DNA from: Verpa conica
Taxonomy: Eukaryota; Ascomycota; Pezizomycetes; Pezizales; Morchellaceae
Assembly: GCA_033030425.1 (NCBI GenBank)
Contig: JAUFSD010000025.1
Span: 62,001 to 126,000 of the forward strand
Length of the DNA: 64,000 nt
Direction: 5' to 3'
Below, piece after piece: positions 1 through 10,690 of the stretch; position 1 is the stretch's first letter; every line of letters starts with the position of its first letter. Under the pieces are notes generated by a model. It had not been told where the DNA came from and did not search any database. It saw only the letters and a list, made by a program, of their open reading frames with translations. The translations under genes were made by a program, and so were the position numbers.

Positions 1-91
1 GAGGCGGAGAAAACTGGACTTTGTGCGCGCCACCTACACCGCCACCGCTGCTATCGTCTCGATCCTGCGAGTTGTCGCGGTCATGATTCAT
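1..91 (-). CDS. N-terminal fragment of an unidentified gene, cut by the window start
   Basis: An ATG on the minus strand at 91-89 opens a frame with no stop to base 1 (about 30 codons). The peptide is hydrophilic, with Asp/Asn/Ser at the front and a short Gly run. The region upstream of it (about 95-430) is purine/pyrimidine-skewed, as many fungal promoters are. A second ATG at 84-82 in another frame closes within 17 codons, which favours the first. No family can be named from so short a piece, and it could be chance. Confidence 0.4.
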   Translation of the reverse strand, partial: MNHDRDNSQDRDDSSGGGVGGAHKVQFSPP

Positions 92-1897
92 CTCTGATAA
101 TCCTCTTTTCTTTCTCCTTTTGCCTGTAGGTTCTCTTGGTGCCTGACTGACTACACCACACGGGGACAGCTGTTTGGACGGGACGGGGCAAGGTCGGCTT
201 CTCTGGGGAAGAAGCGGAAAACTGGGGTAGTGTATGTAGGTCGCAGGCGGGGGGGAGGGGGTGGAGGGGGTGTGTGGGCGGATAATGGGATAATTGGGGG
301 AGGTGGGTGAGAGATATTGAATAATTGGAAGAGACCGTGATATGGGGATGCGCAGTAGCTGCAAGTTTGCAGAGAAGCTATCTAGAGAATGGCAGAGTAA
401 CTACAACAGGTACAAGAGAGAGAGCGCAAGGGAATTGTATTGAATAGTATTGCATGTACCGTACTGTCCTCAGAGCAGAATATTTGTGGTAGGGAGGCAG
501 AGGCAGGCAGTCCCCCGGCTGATCACATCTCATCCCAGGACATCACCACCCTCCGACGGGGGGTCTCTGGACTGACTAATCTGCGCAGAGGCAGGATGCA
601 GGTAAGACAGAGGGGTGCCGATAGTTCCGTTGGGAGTCTGCACCAGCTGTCTTGGCCTGTGAATGTCGTGAATGCCGTGATATATGTCTCTGAGTTTGTT
701 TTTGTCTTGAACGCGTGGTGTGGGGGGGAGTACGTGAGAAAAGACGTTATCTCCCGTTATCCCAAGAGAGCAGAGTATTTACACCATAGCATTAGAACTC
801 GTACTGGAAATCCTAATACAAGAAACGTGGGGAAATAAATTAACCCAGGGTCCCCCAAAGCTTTTCTCACCCTCTCCGTGTGGCAAGGAACGGACCGGAA
901 GTCTTGCATATGTAGATGTATTTCTCTGCACGCGGGGGCCAGAGTAGGTACATAACGGCAATGATTTCCCCATGAGCTTTCTTGCAATACCGATGGGTGT
1001 TATCTTATCATGCCCATTCTCGGGTCGACTTCTCGCATCTGCGGTCAAATCCGTCCAGAGATCAATTGGCCAATACAAACTGTCAACACCGGTGTTACAC
1101 GAATACATAAAGACGACACGTTTGGGTCTTGTCCGACGCCAATAGCAACTTCGGGCCAAACATCAAGCTCGGTTCCCGATAAATATTCAAGTCGAACGGT
1201 TTCCGGTGATGCATCCTGGCCTGAGTGGGGTCCAAATTTATATTGCGTTGCCCGGTACGGGGGGTAGAGGACGGGATGGATCTTGTGTACTCTGCCATAC
1301 CGAGGAAACTTCTATTGCAGGAATAATAACTCAGTAAAGCAAATAAAAAGGGAGGAGAAGACTAGATAAGGTTATTTCTAGCGGACCAGATATTATATCT
1401 TCAGGGTGTTAATATACCCCCCCCCCCCACCCCCGGAGATTGTCGGGAAATAGAGTCAAGTCTACACGTAACTAATTTCTGTCATTGAGCCTATCTGGAA
1501 AACTATAGCTACTATGGAAGCCTGAGAGACTCTTAATCCCTAGCTAACAAGTTACTTAGCTGTCACCTGTATAAATCACTTATGCATATTCTACTTCATG
1601 AGACAAGTTACCTTATTAATCGTCAGGTGCACGGCATTATTCAATGGCTACTGTATACAGACATGACATAGGCTATCACTCGGAGTTCACTAGTCACATC
1701 AAGACCCAAAGCACAGAATAACCATCCAGATCATGACTTCCAAAGAATTGCTATAAACTATCTCCCAAGATTAAAAAGGGCATATATGAAAAGAGAACAG
1801 ACTCCCGCCCAACCAGAGCCATCACTCCCATCAAACCAACGGCTTGATACCAAAGAAGGAAAATAATAACCATACAACATCGAGACCTGCGGGAGCT
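92..1897. other. intergenic, no gene recognised
   Basis: Only short overlapping open frames without ATG-led coding character, splice logic or familiar motifs are present. A C12 mononucleotide run lies at 1417-1428. The stretch ends in the 3' flank of hydrophobin 1. Confidence 0.5.
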
Positions 1898-2481
1898 CTA
1901 GATAAGAGAAGCAAGAGCAAGACACCCAAGATTGATCAACCCATTCTAAACAGCATCAGTAAAGGCATCCTATACATAACCACAAGAGATACACATACCT
2001 GAGAAACCTCTCCCTGGCAACAAGCAGCCTTCGCATCGCACGCCTTGTTGATCGGGACCTGAACTGCACACAGCAACCCGAGTCAGCATACCCCCAACCA
2101 AGAAGAAAAAGAAAAAGAAAAAGAAAAAGACTCACTCCCAATCACCGGGACATTCAACGGACTGCATTGAATACCGATATCCCCACTCCCAAACACAGCA
2201 CCCAACAAGCCAGCATTCGTAGTATCTCCCTTCTTTTCAATCTTATTACAGCAGTTCAATTGCGCATTTCCGCAGGTTTGGACACCTTGCTCAACGGTGT
2301 AGTCGCCTCCGATGGTCCCTTTATTTGCTGCTGCGTTTCCTGCGTTCTGGCCGGCGTTGCCGACGTCTTGGTTGCCGCTGCCGTCGTTTCCGGAGGTTGT
2401 TATGTCCTGGCGGGGACTGAGTGGGGAGGCAACAACAGCTAGGGCGAGTGCGAACAGGGTGAAGAGGTTCTGGACGAGCAT
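1898..2481 (-). CDS. class I hydrophobin 1 (three exons)
   Basis: Hydrophobins are small secreted proteins that self-assemble into amphipathic layers on hyphae and spores. Exons on the minus strand are 2136-2481, 1999-2063 and 1898-1945, giving 152 residues. Both introns are GT-AG: 72 nt (donor GTGAGT, containing a GAAAAA-type repeat) and 53 nt (donor GTATGT, acceptor TTTAG). A signal peptide is followed by a Ser/Gly/Asn-rich linker. The eight cysteines read C-X6-CC-X27-C-X17-C-X5-CC-X13-C, which fits class I spacing. Exon 3 supplies the last cysteine in the motif GLINLGC, which confirms the splice model. A second copy with identical cysteine spacing and exon phases lies at 29602-30189. A TATA box sits 117 nt upstream. 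Confidence 0.93.
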
Positions 2482-2597
2482 GGTGTTGGATTTAGTTTAT
2501 AGGAAGTGATAGAGAGTTGAGTAAATGGTAGAAGATGTGGTAATGTGAATGTGAGAGTATGAGGATGAGGTTTCGAATAACAGGGCAATGGAGAGGC

Positions 2598-2603
2598 TTT
2601 ATA
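2598..2603 (-). promoter_or_regulatory. TATA box of hydrophobin 1
   Basis: TATAAA on the minus strand, 117 nt upstream of the hydrophobin ATG. Hydrophobin 2 has the same motif at a similar distance (30322-30327). The core promoter role is inferred from sequence and spacing. Confidence 0.55.
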
Positions 2604-3753
2604 CAGCTTTGGATAGTAGGAGTTGGACATATCCGGGTTTGTGGTTTTACACACTCTCTGCATTGCTGTCACGGAGAAAGAGGGATTTGCAGATATTCAT
2701 GCAGTTGAAATTAGATTACTCGGACGAGAGACTGACTGCGGTTTGGATGAGCATGTGGATTCTTTTGCTCCGAGACTGGCATTTAATCTTTGCTGCGTAG
2801 GCTTGGAGGCAGTAACTACAGACTTTACATTAGAAGGGGGTCTTCTGTCTTTGTCCTATTAAAATCTTTTAAAAAATATAAAGCCCAGTACTAATAGTTC
2901 TAGGAGAATAATCATAGGCCTGATACAGTCCTCAATCCTAATCAAATCCTATGCAAGCCCCCGTCTTTAATAATTGCAGTGACTAGGAAACCACCTGCAA
3001 GCCAACGACAATCCGATCTCTACATAAAAAACCAAATTTCAAAAGCTGAATCTGGGATAATGTTATTGTTATTGTTATTAGGTTCCCATCTATAAAGCCA
3101 TAGCAACACGGTTGAGGTTCGAGCCCTTACTTCACTTCAGACGCATTCCTTACATTAGACGGAAGTTACAGTTGCATTCGGCTATATCATTGTGGAAAGG
3201 GGGGGTTTGATTACACGCAGACTATTTGTAAAACTGTCAGATATGATTTATGTCATACTGGACAAACTATCCGTAAATTCTAACCTAAGCATGTCTGAGA
3301 AACGTCAACTCATAAACCCAAGTGGTGAGATAGAATAATTATTAGTAGAGGGCAGATATCCACAAATACAGAACTATAGGACATATAATTAGTAAGCTAT
3401 AACCTCAGGGGCTGTTTTATCTTGACTCCCAAGCTTGAGGAATTACATGAAATTACTTTTGAGGATCCCCAATCCAGACGTGGATTACCAGCGCATCCAC
3501 CCCTCGGTGATCGGGTGAATAAGATCAAACAGCCCAAGTCATTAACCCAAAGACTTGCACGCAAACCAACCACGAAACCCGAAACCCCAACAGTCAAGGA
3601 GTAGTAGACATAACCTCCAGAGAGAGAGAGAGAGACGAATAAGACCCCCAACCCTAACCCACAGCCCGGGTAACCGCACCTCCACCCCTTCAACCTCCGC
3701 CGCCCGCCTGAAAGTCTCCCGGCCAAGTACCAGGATCACCTCCAGCGCCTCCA
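2604..3753. other. intergenic between divergent hydrophobin 1 and F-box/ankyrin gene 1
   Basis: No coding region is supported. It contains a GA microsatellite at 3620-3634 and a telobox-like AACCCTAA at 3650-3657, about 100 nt upstream of the F-box/ankyrin ATG. A GGTTCGAGCCC at about 3116 resembles a tRNA B box, but no tRNA fold surrounds it. Confidence 0.5.
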
Positions 3754-5466
3754 ATGAATCTCCTCAACCTCCCCAACGAAGTCCTCTACCTGATCGCCGA
3801 AAGCCTCGACACCAAGCACGTCAACCGGTTCCTGCAAACCAGCAAGCACCTCTCACTCCTGCTCACGCCATATCTCCACAAGCTCGCCCTCGAGGATATC
3901 CGGGGCGTCACAGCGCTACAATGGGCAGCATGGAAGGGCCATGAGCCACTTGTACGGCTGGTGCTCGACCTGACAAACGCTGCCGGTATCAACGAACCTA
4001 CGCCCGAGAGCGACGGTGGGGGCGGCCAGACAGCACTACATTATGCGGTTGGGTCGAGTGGGAACCGTGAAGCGGTTATAAAGTTACTACTAGCTAGGGG
4101 CGCGGATAGTAAGGTTAAAGGAAGAGACGGGTTAACAGCGCTTCACCTAGCATTGGTTCTGGAGAGGGATGAAGCATTGATCAGGATGCTATTAGAGAAC
4201 GGGGCGGATATCGATGACGAGGACGACGACAGGATCACACCACTACACCTTGTTGCGTGGAAGGGGAACGAAACACTGGTGCGATTACTACTGGAGCACA
4301 AAGGGTTGGAGTATATCAGGGCCCAGAGCAGCAACTCCCACGGTGCACTTCATGTGGCAGCCATGGCGGGACACGCACGGGTGGTCCAGTTACTGATCGA
4401 GATGGGTGTCGATATCTCTGTGCAGACCATGAACGGACGAACAGCACTACACCTCGCAGCATGGAAAGGTCACGAAAAAGTCCTCCAGATGCTGCTAGAG
4501 TACGGCGCAGACATATCAGTATTCGACATGAACGGGCACACCTCGCTCCTTCTGGCAGCAACAGCAGGCCACGAAGCAGCGGTCAAGCTCCTACTAGAGC
4601 ACGGCGCAGACAGTAATATCCAAAACAACAACGGCCACACCGCACTCTTACTAGCTGCAACCGGCGGCCATGAGGCCGTCGCAAGATTACTCCTTGAAAA
4701 GGGCGCAAAAATCTCTACACAGACCAGCAACGGCCACACCGCGCTCGAACTAGCCGCAATGTCTGGACAAGAAGGGATCGTCAAGATCCTCCTCGAATTC
4801 GGCGCTGACGTCGACGTCCGCAGCGGAAACGACGGACTCACAGCCTTCATCCTCGCCGCGATCCATAAGCAAGAAAAAGTAGTCCGCCTCCTCCTGCACG
4901 AGGGGGCCAACATCAATGCCCGAGGAAACAATGGTCTGCCGGCACTACACAGAACAACAACCATGGAGGGCAGCGAGACCATCGTCAAGATACTACTTGA
5001 GAATGGCGCCGACATCGATGTGCAAGACAACGACGGGCTGACTGCGCTCCACCGTGTACTGGCACTGGACTTTGAGGGTGACCAGGTCATGGCCAAGCTA
5101 CTACTGGAGAATGGGGCAAATATCGATATTCGCGATAATACTGGTCTCACCGCACTGCATCTAGCCGCGTGGAGCGGGAAGGAGGAACTGGTCACGATGA
5201 TGCTCAATAAAGGGGCAGACGTGCTGGTGAAGAATAGAAACGGTCAGACACCGCTGCATCTTGCGGTGAGAAGAAAGAGGGAGGATGTTGTTGTCATGCT
5301 ATTGAATGCTGGGGCTGATGCCTCGGCGGTAGATGTTGAAGGCCATTCGCCACTGCATCTGGCGGCGATATGTGGAGATGATGATTGGCTTATTAGGCTA
5401 TTATCCGGTGCTTGCATAGACGATGTTGATGACCTTGAGAGCGATAGTGATGAAATTGTTTATTAA
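3754..5466 (+). CDS. F-box/ankyrin-repeat protein 1 (570 aa, single exon)
   Basis: Residues 1-45 form an F-box (LPNEVLYLIAESLD core, then the Leu-rich second helix), the segment that binds Skp1 in SCF ubiquitin ligases. About fourteen ankyrin repeats follow (motifs such as TALHLA, LLLENGADI), a protein-binding solenoid that would select the substrate. F-box plus ankyrin proteins are common in ascomycetes, but substrates are unknown. No intron is needed: the frame runs from ATG to TAA. Relatives in this window are at 14210, 31846 and 47612, and they share the N-terminal pattern most closely, so the family looks like local or dispersed duplication. Long antisense frames inside it are shadows of the repeats. 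Confidence 0.88.
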   Translation: MNLLNLPNEVLYLIAESLDTKHVNRFLQTSKHLSLLLTPYLHKLALEDIRGVTALQWAAWKGHEPLVRLVLDLTNAAGINEPTPESDGGGGQTALHYAVGSSGNREAVIKLLLARGADSKVKGRDGLTALHLALVLERDEALIRMLLENGADIDDEDDDRITPLHLVAWKGNETLVRLLLEHKGLEYIRAQSSNSHGALHVAAMAGHARVVQLLIEMGVDISVQTMNGRTALHLAAWKGHEKVLQMLLEYGADISVFDMNGHTSLLLAATAGHEAAVKLLLEHGADSNIQNNNGHTALLLAATGGHEAVARLLLEKGAKISTQTSNGHTALELAAMSGQEGIVKILLEFGADVDVRSGNDGLTAFILAAIHKQEKVVRLLLHEGANINARGNNGLPALHRTTTMEGSETIVKILLENGADIDVQDNDGLTALHRVLALDFEGDQVMAKLLLENGANIDIRDNTGLTALHLAAWSGKEELVTMMLNKGADVLVKNRNGQTPLHLAVRRKREDVVVMLLNAGADASAVDVEGHSPLHLAAICGDDDWLIRLLSGACIDDVDDLESDSDEIVY

Positions 5467-6022
5467 TAGTCTCTTAGGCACTTGAAATCAATTCCAGAAT
5501 ATTACAGCTTGCGGAAGTTTTACTCCCCCGCTGTTTCGTCATGTTGGCTCTCTATTTCTCTCATTATATACACCCTATCTTGTAGATTTGTTAATTCAAT
5601 ATACCCAGGCTATTTTATAATTCTTAGATATATTTCTCTCAATGTCTCATTGGCTTTGTCTGGGTTATTTCCTAAGAGGGGTTAGGATCATTTTATTATA
5701 CCTATCAAGCACCGCTTATTGGAGGGCGTCTATCATGTCACGAGCTATTTGAGTCTGATAGTGGCTGTGCGAGTTCCTCCATAAGAATACAACTCTTGAC
5801 CGACTTAACTGCTCAAGCTACTGGATGTGCAAGAATATATTCTATATTATCAGCTTCTAAAGTTCTAAGCTAACTCTTGTAAACTATGCAGAGCACTATA
5901 GAGTATCCTAAACCGCCCCACAGTTACGCCAATATGCTAAATTTCCCCATTATGGTTAAATATATCTACCACAAGAGCCGAAGGAAGCAAGCATTATCCG
6001 AGAACTCCTACCCTCATTCGCA
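5467..6022. other. intergenic between convergent genes, no gene recognised
   Basis: AT-rich 3' flanks of F-box/ankyrin gene 1 and the chromodomain gene. Nothing coding is supported. Confidence 0.5.
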
Positions 6023-7171
6023 TCAGCCCTTTATTCCCAGCTTCCATTGCCTATCTCTTTTCTCAAACTCCTTCAAAAATATCACCGATAGTCCCTCCGC
6101 TGGCTCCCACGTATCATCCTCACACCCCCACCCCTTCCAATGTACCAAGACATCTCTACCCTTTTTACCGGCCTTCTTCGGCCTCACACCACGCAGCTTA
6201 CTAATAACGTACACCGCCCCTCCATCCTTCTGGATACCCAGCCCAGTGTGAACGTTCTTCGCTTCGTTCGCAGCCAACACTACATTAGCAGCCGTCACCC
6301 AAGGAGGCGTCTTTGAGCCTTCCGGAAGCAGGAGCTCAACCCATTTCGGCGGTTTTGTAGAGAGAACAATAAACGGCCCATCATAGAGGTCAGTCTCGTC
6401 GACTGTACCCATTAGGAACGAAGACTCCGGGCGACGACGGAGAACGATGTCTCCTTGTTTCGGTATAGCTGTAGGTAGTGGGGATGTCGCAGCTGGAGAT
6501 GGCAGCTTCGGGGTAGCTGAATCGTCGGCTGTAATAGACGGTGTAGAGCTCGGAACACTAGATACTGGGGATGTGATATGATCCGACTCTGAAGCTAGAT
6601 CAGAACGGCTAGACACCGAGGAGGCAATAGTCGTCCTAGCTTGATATTCTGACTTGACCTTTCTAGTAGGAGTTTTGCGTGTTGGTCTACAGCTAGCCGC
6701 AGACGTACGGGTTTTTGATCTTGTTGATATTAGAGTACCCGGGGGACGAAAGAATTCAGAATGATCCCTCAATTCCCGAATCGAGTCTTTGAAAAGCATC
6801 TCCTGCTCCCCTTCGAATTCGGATTTTGGCTGTATCTTGTATCTTGATTTCCCTAGCTTCTCCCTGCTATATCCTTGCTGGCTCCCGGTAAACAACATTA
6901 TCTCCTCCTCTTTCCGAATCCTCATCATCTCCGATTTGATGAACTCCCGATACCCCTTCGAGTTCATCCTACGCTCCACATCGGCCTCGTCTAGAGTACT
7001 AGACTTGCTACCACGTGATAGACGTTTAAGTATGCTCTCAGCGGCGATTATAAGGACCACCAGCAGAAACACAGCAGCAGCACGTTGGGACCATGATGAG
7101 GGTAGAAATATAGTTTCAGGAGGACGAGGGGTGGAGTACATACCAACACGTGAGTAGACATTCATGCTCAT
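6023..7171 (-). CDS. membrane-anchored chromodomain protein with GPY/F-like segment (382 aa)
   Basis: Single exon. Residues about 31-48 form a hydrophobic segment (AAAVFLLVVLIIAA) flanked by Arg and Lys, a likely membrane anchor. Residues 60-235 are charged, then Ser/Thr-rich and basic. Residues 237-300 resemble the GPY/F module that follows the integrase core in Ty3/gypsy chromoviruses: a GDIVLRRRP start, then YDGPF, then LLLPEGSK. Residues about 319-370 are a chromodomain with YVISKL, VHWKGW and DDTWEP. The expected aromatic cage looks intact (Tyr321, Trp345, Trp348), so binding of methylated lysine on histone tails is plausible. No gag, protease, reverse transcriptase or integrase catalytic core is nearby, so this is more likely a host gene that captured a retroelement tail than a live element. 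The start chosen is the first ATG; Met11 is an alternative. Confidence 0.75.
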   Translation of the reverse strand: MSMNVYSRVGMYSTPRPPETIFLPSSWSQRAAAVFLLVVLIIAAESILKRLSRGSKSSTLDEADVERRMNSKGYREFIKSEMMRIRKEEEIMLFTGSQQGYSREKLGKSRYKIQPKSEFEGEQEMLFKDSIRELRDHSEFFRPPGTLISTRSKTRTSAASCRPTRKTPTRKVKSEYQARTTIASSVSSRSDLASESDHITSPVSSVPSSTPSITADDSATPKLPSPAATSPLPTAIPKQGDIVLRRRPESSFLMGTVDETDLYDGPFIVLSTKPPKWVELLLPEGSKTPPWVTAANVVLAANEAKNVHTGLGIQKDGGAVYVISKLRGVRPKKAGKKGRDVLVHWKGWGCEDDTWEPAEGLSVIFLKEFEKRDRQWKLGIKG

Positions 7172-7954
7172 GGTGACGATGGTGATGGTGTAGTGTGATG
7201 ATAGCAGTTGGGGATAGTGATATAGTAGTTGAGTTGAGGTTGAGGTTGGGGATATAGGTAGGGCAGAGATAGCACTCTCTGGAAATCACTAGTTCTCACT
7301 CGATTTTGTGTGTCCCAGCCAGTGGCTAGCCAATAGATCTATATGGTGCTATGAACTCTCTACAGGGACCCAGAGATATGTGTAAATGTCTAAAGCATGA
7401 TTACTGAGCTTAGATCACCCATTCCACTGCGGCGTGGATACCCAATAAACATCCCAAAAGATTAGGTATGCCCTTTATGTCCCAGGACGATTAGATCTAG
7501 GTAGCACAAGATACATCTCTTTTATGACAAGGCTGAAGATATTTTATTGCGATGCCATACTGTGATATGAACCATCTCGTACCCTCCAATCACCCATCAC
7601 TTACAAGAACCACACACAAAAGGTAAGTAGAATAAAGTCGACACCGTCGAGTAATCAATATGTATCAAAAACAAATAATAAGTACTTTTCCAATCCCCGT
7701 TGTCCTTCCCTAGATAACTACATCCTAAAATCAGAATTACAGGCCGAGCCAAAAATGACAAATGAAAAAGTGTAAAGAGTCCAGTCCCAGCCAAGCGCCG
7801 TCACCCCAAAAGACATAATAACCAACTAAAAAATCTCTAAGGAAATTAATGAAAAAAATTATGAAAATATAAAAACAAACGCCGGCCTGTAATCATATCG
7901 TGTCAATCGTATGCACAGTCCCAAATAAATATCCTATTCCCACTATTCTCCACA
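7172..7954. other. intergenic, no gene recognised
   Basis: Promoter side of the chromodomain gene (with GATGGTGATGGTG just upstream of its ATG) and the AT-rich 3' flank of the 911-residue gene. Nothing coding is supported. Confidence 0.5.
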
Positions 7955-10690
7955 TCAACCTGCCTTGATCTCCCTATGGGTATCCCTATAGGTTTCCCTA
8001 TGGTCTCTCTCCCGATGAGTATGGCTCTCTCCCCTATGACTCTGAGAGGTTGGTGGGCGCTCTTTCTCCCTATCTGATGACTTCCCAGACGTTCCGGTAG
8101 CTGGTCGGTCTTTGTCTTTCTTGTCTTCCTTGTCGGCAGATTTAGATGGTTTATCGGTTATTTTTTTGTCGACCCAACGCCGAGTTGCATCAATGAACCC
8201 GCCCTTCTTGTCCTTTTCTTCTTTAGACTCTTTATGTCCCTTATGCTTGTCCTTCCCCTCCTTCTTATCCTTTGTCTCTTTTCCATCCTTCTTCTCCTTC
8301 CTCTCCTCCTTTACATCCTCTTTAACGTTCTCCTCACCCTCTCGTCTCCCGCTTCTTGATCTCTTGACTGAGCTACACTCATCGCAACCTTCCTTATCGC
8401 AGTGGTGCTTTTCTCTCCTCTCCTTCTTTTCCTTTCTTTCTTTCTTGTGCACACTCCTTCCATCCCCTACAACCGTTCCTTCGCCGTCGTCATCATCACC
8501 ATCGTCTTCTGCCTTCTTCTCTTTCCTCTTCTCTCTCCTCTCCCCTTTACTTCCGTCCCGCTCATCCCTCTCCTCGATTTTCTTTGCCTTCTTCTCTGCT
8601 TTCTTCTTCTCAGCCTCTTCCTTCTCCCGTAGTTTTTCTTTCTCCACTCGCCTCTCAGCCCTGCGCCTTCTATTAAACGTAACATTAGACGCACTATCAT
8701 CAGGACCGAGCAAAATACTTTTACCACCTTCCCATTCCTCAACCGGCGCAAGTAACTGGTCGTTTTCATCCTCCTCTACATCACCCAACAGTTGTAATGG
8801 TATGGGAATGTCCCCCTCGACTAGCTGTTGCATAGAGCGTTTCTTCATCTTCTTAGCAATACCATTCTGGCGCTCCTTTAGCGCGCGACGGACGATTAGC
8901 GCGCGGTTGTGAAGTTCCTCGATCTCATCATCAAGGCCTTCTAGTACTCGTAGGAGATTGCGATCGAGATTGGTTATTGTTCTTAGTTCCTCCTCTTCAT
9001 CGCGTGGCACAGCATTAGAAGCACCATCGAGAAAACCATCAAAGCGACCAGAATTAATTAACTCCATCTCCGCATCGGATAGGTGGGATACAGCCTTAAG
9101 GAGTGGATGAAGCTCATCATGGAGAAGGAGGTACAATGCGATAATCGGGGCAGTGATAGCGGCTGGTGTATGTTGCGGGTATAGCCTAACTAGTGCTAGT
9201 TTTGTGGAAGCGAGGCGGTGGTTGTCGGCAAGATACGAGCGGAAGACATAAATCTGGTTTTGATTCAAGATTCCTTCGATGATTTGTACGACGATCTCGC
9301 TGTGTTCATCAAGCTCGCCGTCTTCGGGAACTGAGCTGAGGGATGTTGGTGACGGTGGTGGCTGTGATCGGCGCAGTACCTTCTCAACCTCCTCCAACCA
9401 GTCTTCGACTTTGCCCGATTTTTGTTTCACCCCAGCCACAACTGACTGAGCCAGTTCCTTCGTAATGTAAATGCTGGGCTGAAGATGGGACGCTGTTTCG
9501 TCATCTTGGGCGGTGCCACTGAGTATTGATGCTTCGATGTTGCGCCGCGACATTAGACCCTTGACCGGGAGAACGCATAGGCATGGTCGTGTGCGACCGC
9601 CGCGAATGTATTCGAGAATGTCATGCCACCCAATGCCATCTACCCCCAAATCACGAGTAAAGACACTCCCGACCTGTTCGAGCAATTTCCGGGCGACACT
9701 GTGATAGCCATTTGCAACGGCGATACTTCCACCGCTAGAGAGAATGCTACAATAATTCTCAAGGAGGATATTCAAGTTCCCAAATACCGCCGAGACCGGC
9801 TGGTCGGTATCCAGAGAGTCTTCGATAGAATCTGGATCCTGCCAGGGGTGGAAGTTGGTAGAGACTGCGTTAGGTAGAGAGCCATTTGGGAGGAGGTAGT
9901 CGATCGGTTGTCGACCAAGCTTCTTGCCCAGCTTGGAAACATCCTTCAACGATGCGTTTGATGAAGAGGTTCCTGGTCGAGCGACAACCTTATCTGGTGA
10001 AGCTCTTCGTTCGACGACGGCAACAGCTTGAGGACCGTACCTAGAAGACGATGTCGTTCGAGTATTGTTTGTTCCGCGCCTCGTCAAGGGTGGCGATGGT
10101 GGTAGTGCGTTGATAGTGGGGTAGATAGGTGAACGAACTCCTTCTTCTCTCAGTACCCGCGAGAGCGACGATGGAGATGGGAGGGTATCGGAAACCTGCC
10201 GAGGAGGGGGAAGGGGTACCGGGGCTGGCCGCGGTTTAGAGCTTTGTTTAGGGCCGTCCCGCTTGGGGACCGTCTTGATAGAAGGCATAGACTCTTCCTC
10301 CGGTGTTGCTGGAGTAGTTGTAATGTCGACGTTCGTGACCTCCGCGTCGATCGCCTGTAGAGGGGGAGGTGGAGGTGGAGGCGGAGCTCTTTGCGGCGCT
10401 GGGACTTGTTCAGGCACAGGTTCCTCCTCCACTACCGGAGCAGCTCTTCCTACAGTCGTCTCCTCTTCGTCCTCGTTATCGGTCTCAGCGGCAGATATTG
10501 CAGTAGATGCACGAGTTGTAGCTGGCGGTGTGGGGGGGGTCTCCCCAGAAGGTCCGGGAGGTAAGATTTCTTCTTTGGAAGAAATCGAGCGCAGCACCTG
10601 ATCGGAGTGTTGGCGCTGTCGCACGTCGAGTTGCGGCAGCTCTGGCCCATGGGCTTCCACTGACGAGGAAGGGGGAGATAATTCGGCCAT
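7955..10690 (-). CDS. hypothetical charged protein with Pro-rich N terminus and Lys/Glu-rich tail (911 aa)
   Basis: A single long exon. The ATG at 10690 is preferred because it has a strong Kozak context (CCGCCATGG); the frame stays open for 43 more codons upstream to 10819, but that part looks like translated leader. Residues 1-250 are Pro/Ser/Thr-rich with a run of nine prolines, so disordered. Residues about 270-640 are more globular, with predicted helices (for example GNLNILLENYCSIL and RSYLADNHRLASTKLALVRL). The last ~220 residues are almost all Lys, Glu, Arg and Asp in KKEKKE-style repeats with a small Cys/His patch (HHCDKEGCDEC), perhaps nuclear and nucleic-acid-associated. I do not recognise the family. 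Long Ser/Phe/Leu-rich frames on the opposite strand are shadows of the Lys/Glu tail. Confidence 0.75.
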   Translation of the reverse strand: MAELSPPSSSVEAHGPELPQLDVRQRQHSDQVLRSISSKEEILPPGPSGETPPTPPATTRASTAISAAETDNEDEEETTVGRAAPVVEEEPVPEQVPAPQRAPPPPPPPPLQAIDAEVTNVDITTTPATPEEESMPSIKTVPKRDGPKQSSKPRPAPVPLPPPRQVSDTLPSPSSLSRVLREEGVRSPIYPTINALPPSPPLTRRGTNNTRTTSSSRYGPQAVAVVERRASPDKVVARPGTSSSNASLKDVSKLGKKLGRQPIDYLLPNGSLPNAVSTNFHPWQDPDSIEDSLDTDQPVSAVFGNLNILLENYCSILSSGGSIAVANGYHSVARKLLEQVGSVFTRDLGVDGIGWHDILEYIRGGRTRPCLCVLPVKGLMSRRNIEASILSGTAQDDETASHLQPSIYITKELAQSVVAGVKQKSGKVEDWLEEVEKVLRRSQPPPSPTSLSSVPEDGELDEHSEIVVQIIEGILNQNQIYVFRSYLADNHRLASTKLALVRLYPQHTPAAITAPIIALYLLLHDELHPLLKAVSHLSDAEMELINSGRFDGFLDGASNAVPRDEEEELRTITNLDRNLLRVLEGLDDEIEELHNRALIVRRALKERQNGIAKKMKKRSMQQLVEGDIPIPLQLLGDVEEDENDQLLAPVEEWEGGKSILLGPDDSASNVTFNRRRRAERRVEKEKLREKEEAEKKKAEKKAKKIEERDERDGSKGERREKRKEKKAEDDGDDDDGEGTVVGDGRSVHKKERKEKKERREKHHCDKEGCDECSSVKRSRSGRREGEENVKEDVKEERKEKKDGKETKDKKEGKDKHKGHKESKEEKDKKGGFIDATRRWVDKKITDKPSKSADKEDKKDKDRPATGTSGKSSDREKERPPTSQSHRGESHTHRERDHRETYRDTHREIKAG

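Noticed and set aside
3090..3140. tRNA-like B box (GGTTCGAGCCC)
   Set aside because: No A box or acceptor and anticodon stems could be formed around it.
4470..5207. 245-codon minus-strand frame
   Set aside because: Antisense shadow of the ankyrin repeats of F-box/ankyrin gene 1; it shows the same periodicity.
8112..8912. 266-codon plus-strand frame rich in Ser, Phe and Leu
   Set aside because: It is the antisense shadow of the Lys/Glu-rich tail of the 911-residue protein.
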